From an uncultured Gammaproteobacteria bacterium (GTDB lineage Bacteria; Pseudomonadota; Gammaproteobacteria; GCA-001735895), in the NCBI GenBank assembly GCA_937980285.1, contig CALJQI010000404.1, forward strand, positions 1-7,933: a stretch of 7,933 bases of DNA. Direction: 5' to 3'. The notes under the pieces were generated by a model, which was given only the letters and a program-made list of their open reading frames with translations, made no database searches and was not told the origin of the DNA. Positions 6,499 to 7,933 of the stretch are shown here, one piece after another; within the stretch, counting starts at the first letter, position 1, and every line of letters starts with the position of its first letter. Both the position numbers and the translations under genes were made by a program.

Positions 6499-7383
6499 AT
6501 GTTTTTGCAGGATTATATCGGAAATACCCCCCTGGTGACATTACAGCGTCTCGGCGCCGGCGAAGGTAACAGGCTGTCGGTAAAGCTGGAGGGCAACAAC
6601 CCGGCCGGATCGGTCAAGGACCGTCCCGCATATAGCATGATCCGGCACGCGGAGGAGCGCTCGGAAATTAAACCCGGCGACAGGCTGGTCGAAGCCACCA
6701 GCGGCAATACCGGTATCGCGCTGGCCATGGTCGCGGCCATGCGCGGCTACCACATGACCCTGGTGATGCCGGACAACATGAGTCACGAGCGGCTATCGAC
6801 CATGCGCGCCTACGGCGCCGAAATAATCCTGGTGAGCCAGGAAGAGGGCATGATCAAGGCGCGCGACATTGCCGAGGAGATGAATGCCAGCGGTCAGGCG
6901 AAGATGCTCGATCAGTTTGCCAACGCCGACAATCCGCTAGCGCATTACGAGACCACGGGGCCGGAAATCTGGCGTCAGACCGAACATCGGCTAACCCATT
7001 TTGTCAGCGCCATGGGCACTACCGGCACCATCATGGGCTGCTCGCGTTACTTTCGCGAAGTGAATCCCGATATCCGGATTATCGGCGTCCAGCCGACCGA
7101 CGGTTCATCCATTCCCGGCATACGGCGCTGGCCGCCCGAGTATGTGCCGAAAATTTACCAGCCGCGTGAAGTGGATGAGATCATCGATGTATCGCGCGAG
7201 GAAGCCGAAGTGTATACCCGCGAACTGGCGGCAAAAGAGGGGATTTTCTGCGGTATTTCCTCGGGCGGCGCGGTCTGCGCCAGCCTGCGCCTGGCGCTGA
7301 CGCTGCGCGATGCCAACATCGTGACGATTATCTGCGATCGCGGCGATCGTTACCTGTCCACCGAGGTATTTCAGTCGTGTTGA
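6499..7383 (+). CDS. cysM: Cysteine synthase B (O-acetylserine sulfhydrylase, PLP-dependent)
   Basis: CysM makes L-cysteine from O-acetyl-L-serine and sulfide, or S-sulfocysteine with thiosulfate, using pyridoxal phosphate in the cytoplasm. The product has 294 residues, against about 303 in E. coli. Seen in order: N-terminal IGNTPLVTLQRL (7-18); the PLP lysine Lys40 in NPAGSVKDRPA; the substrate loop EATSGNTGIA (65-74); the CysM-type stretch MLDQFANADNPLAHYETTGP (136-155); the phosphate loop GTTGT (173-177); CysM-like PGIRRWPPEYVPKIY (206-220); and SSGGA (254-258), where the serine contacts the pyridine nitrogen. The stretch 136-155 and the 206-220 motif favour CysM over CysK. The ATG at 6499 gives the normal family N-terminus, but no Shine-Dalgarno is visible in the T-rich sequence before it. 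It is divergent from the receptor operon and 13 nt upstream of an exonuclease gene, probably in the same transcript. Confidence 0.96.
   Translation: MFLQDYIGNTPLVTLQRLGAGEGNRLSVKLEGNNPAGSVKDRPAYSMIRHAEERSEIKPGDRLVEATSGNTGIALAMVAAMRGYHMTLVMPDNMSHERLSTMRAYGAEIILVSQEEGMIKARDIAEEMNASGQAKMLDQFANADNPLAHYETTGPEIWRQTEHRLTHFVSAMGTTGTIMGCSRYFREVNPDIRIIGVQPTDGSSIPGIRRWPPEYVPKIYQPREVDEIIDVSREEAEVYTRELAAKEGIFCGISSGGAVCASLRLALTLRDANIVTIICDRGDRYLSTEVFQSC
6512..6541 (-). promoter_or_regulatory. Candidate sigma70 promoter for the receptor operon, inside the 5' end of cysM
   Basis: On the minus strand there is a perfect TATAAT at 6517-6512, preceded after 18 nt by ATGTCA (6541-6536), which matches the -35 consensus at four of six positions. 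Transcription would start near 6505 and give a leader of about 110 nt carrying both TAACAGGGA repeats and the hairpin. The -10 arises from cysM codons Asp-Tyr-Ile, so chance is possible. No better hexamer pair is seen nearer the receptor start. Confidence 0.35.
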
Positions 7384-7396
7384 TACGGACCCCTGC

Positions 7397-7933
7397 ATGA
7401 ACGTTTTCGTTTTTGATATTGAAACCATTCCCGATATCGATGGCTGTCGCAGGCTGTATGATTTGCACGGGCTTTCCGATGACGATGTCGCTCGAGCGGT
7501 GTTTCAGATGCGTCGCCAGAAGGCGGGCAACGAATTTCTGCGCCATCATTTGCATCGCATCGTCGCGATATCGGCAGTGTTGCGTACGCGCGACCAGGTC
7601 AAGGTCTGGTCGCTGGGCACGGCCGAGTCCGACGAGCAGGATTTGCTGCAGCGCTTTTTCAGCGGCATCGAACGTTATACGCCGCGGCTTGTTTCGTGGA
7701 ACGGCGGCGGTTTCGACTTGCCGGTAATTCACTATCGCAGCCTGCTGTATCCGATCGATGCCGCGCATTACTGGGAGACGGGTCAAAACGACACCAGCTT
7801 TCGCTACAACAATTATCTCAGCCGCTATCACGAGCGGCATACCGACCTGATGGACGTGCTGGCCGGGTTTCAACCGCGCGCCAATGCGCCGCTGGATGAA
7901 ATCGCCAGCCTCTGCGGTTTCCCCGGCAAAATG
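7397..7933 (+). CDS. Predicted 3'-5' exonuclease related to PolB proofreading domain, N-terminal part (3' end outside window)
   Basis: An open frame from ATG 7397 runs to the window end without a stop, giving 179 codons. It starts MNVFVFDIETIPD, a DEDD-type exonuclease Exo I motif with metal ligands Asp7 and Glu9. The Exo II-like region is VSWNGGGFDLPV (99-110, Asp107). RYHERHTDLMDVL (143-155, Asp150) and LDEIASLCGFPGK (166-178) match the PolB-related family of PF10108 as I recall it. LHRIVAISAV (52-61) is the second conserved strand. The final Exo III motif with the last catalytic Asp would lie just beyond the window. Family members are stand-alone exonuclease domains without a polymerase, and their role in DNA repair or RNA processing is poorly defined. 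The gene follows cysM after 13 nt with only a weak ribosome site, so co-transcription is likely; there is no obvious functional link to cysteine synthesis. Confidence 0.9.
   Translation, partial: MNVFVFDIETIPDIDGCRRLYDLHGLSDDDVARAVFQMRRQKAGNEFLRHHLHRIVAISAVLRTRDQVKVWSLGTAESDEQDLLQRFFSGIERYTPRLVSWNGGGFDLPVIHYRSLLYPIDAAHYWETGQNDTSFRYNNYLSRYHERHTDLMDVLAGFQPRANAPLDEIASLCGFPGKM

Noticed and set aside
7328..7873. Open frame of 181 codons on the minus strand opposite the exonuclease
   Set aside because: The plus-strand frame from 7397 carries clear exonuclease motifs, while the antisense product has no recognisable feature.
1..7933. Mobile elements, CRISPR arrays, tRNAs, toxin-antitoxin or phage-defence genes
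   Set aside because: No transposase, integrase, terminal repeats, spaced repeat array, tRNA-like fold or defence motifs were seen, and nearly every base is assigned to a normal gene.

Overview
The window looks like part of a gammaproteobacterial chromosome. The evidence is the pdxJ-acpS pair, a full-length BarA/GacS-type tripartite hybrid kinase, and cysM, a grouping that from memory is common around barA/gacS in Shewanella-, Vibrio- and Pseudomonas-like genomes. GC content is moderate to moderately high by eye. There is no sign of a mobile element, CRISPR array, tRNA or rRNA. The window is almost fully coding. The only gaps are about 25 bp between convergent genes (738-762), about 100 bp between divergent genes (6396-6498) and 13 bp before the last gene, so no gene-free stretch exceeds 300 bases.

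Layout. (1) 1-737, plus strand: the C-terminal part of pdxJ (vitamin B6 synthesis), whose stop overlaps the GTG start of acpS (holo-ACP synthase). (2) 735-765: a perfect 9-bp inverted repeat joining two convergent genes, with both stop codons inside its arms. (3) 6395 down to 763, minus strand: a tightly packed three-gene operon, read in the order TonB-dependent outer-membrane receptor, periplasmic ABC-type substrate-binding-like protein without a transporter, BarA/GacS-like hybrid histidine kinase. The intergenic distances are a few bases and then a 4-nt GTGA overlap. (4) 6396-6498: a divergent control region with a direct repeat flanking a small hairpin. (5) 6499-7933, plus strand: cysM (cysteine synthase B), then the first 179 codons of a PolB-related 3'-5' exonuclease that runs off the window.

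How the genes may work together. The minus-strand operon places a component in each envelope layer (outer membrane, periplasm, inner membrane plus cytoplasm) under one transcript. The most interesting reading, which is inference, is a trans-envelope sensing chain: the receptor imports a ligand, the orphan binding protein captures it, and the BarA-like kinase reports it through His-Asp-His phosphorelay to a GacA/UvrY-type regulator encoded elsewhere. BarA/GacS normally controls the CsrA/RsmA system. The operon's leader carries two copies of a sequence containing the CsrA core ANGGA, one of them overlapping the first gene's Shine-Dalgarno, so a feedback loop is a testable possibility. The housekeeping genes on either side look ordinary.
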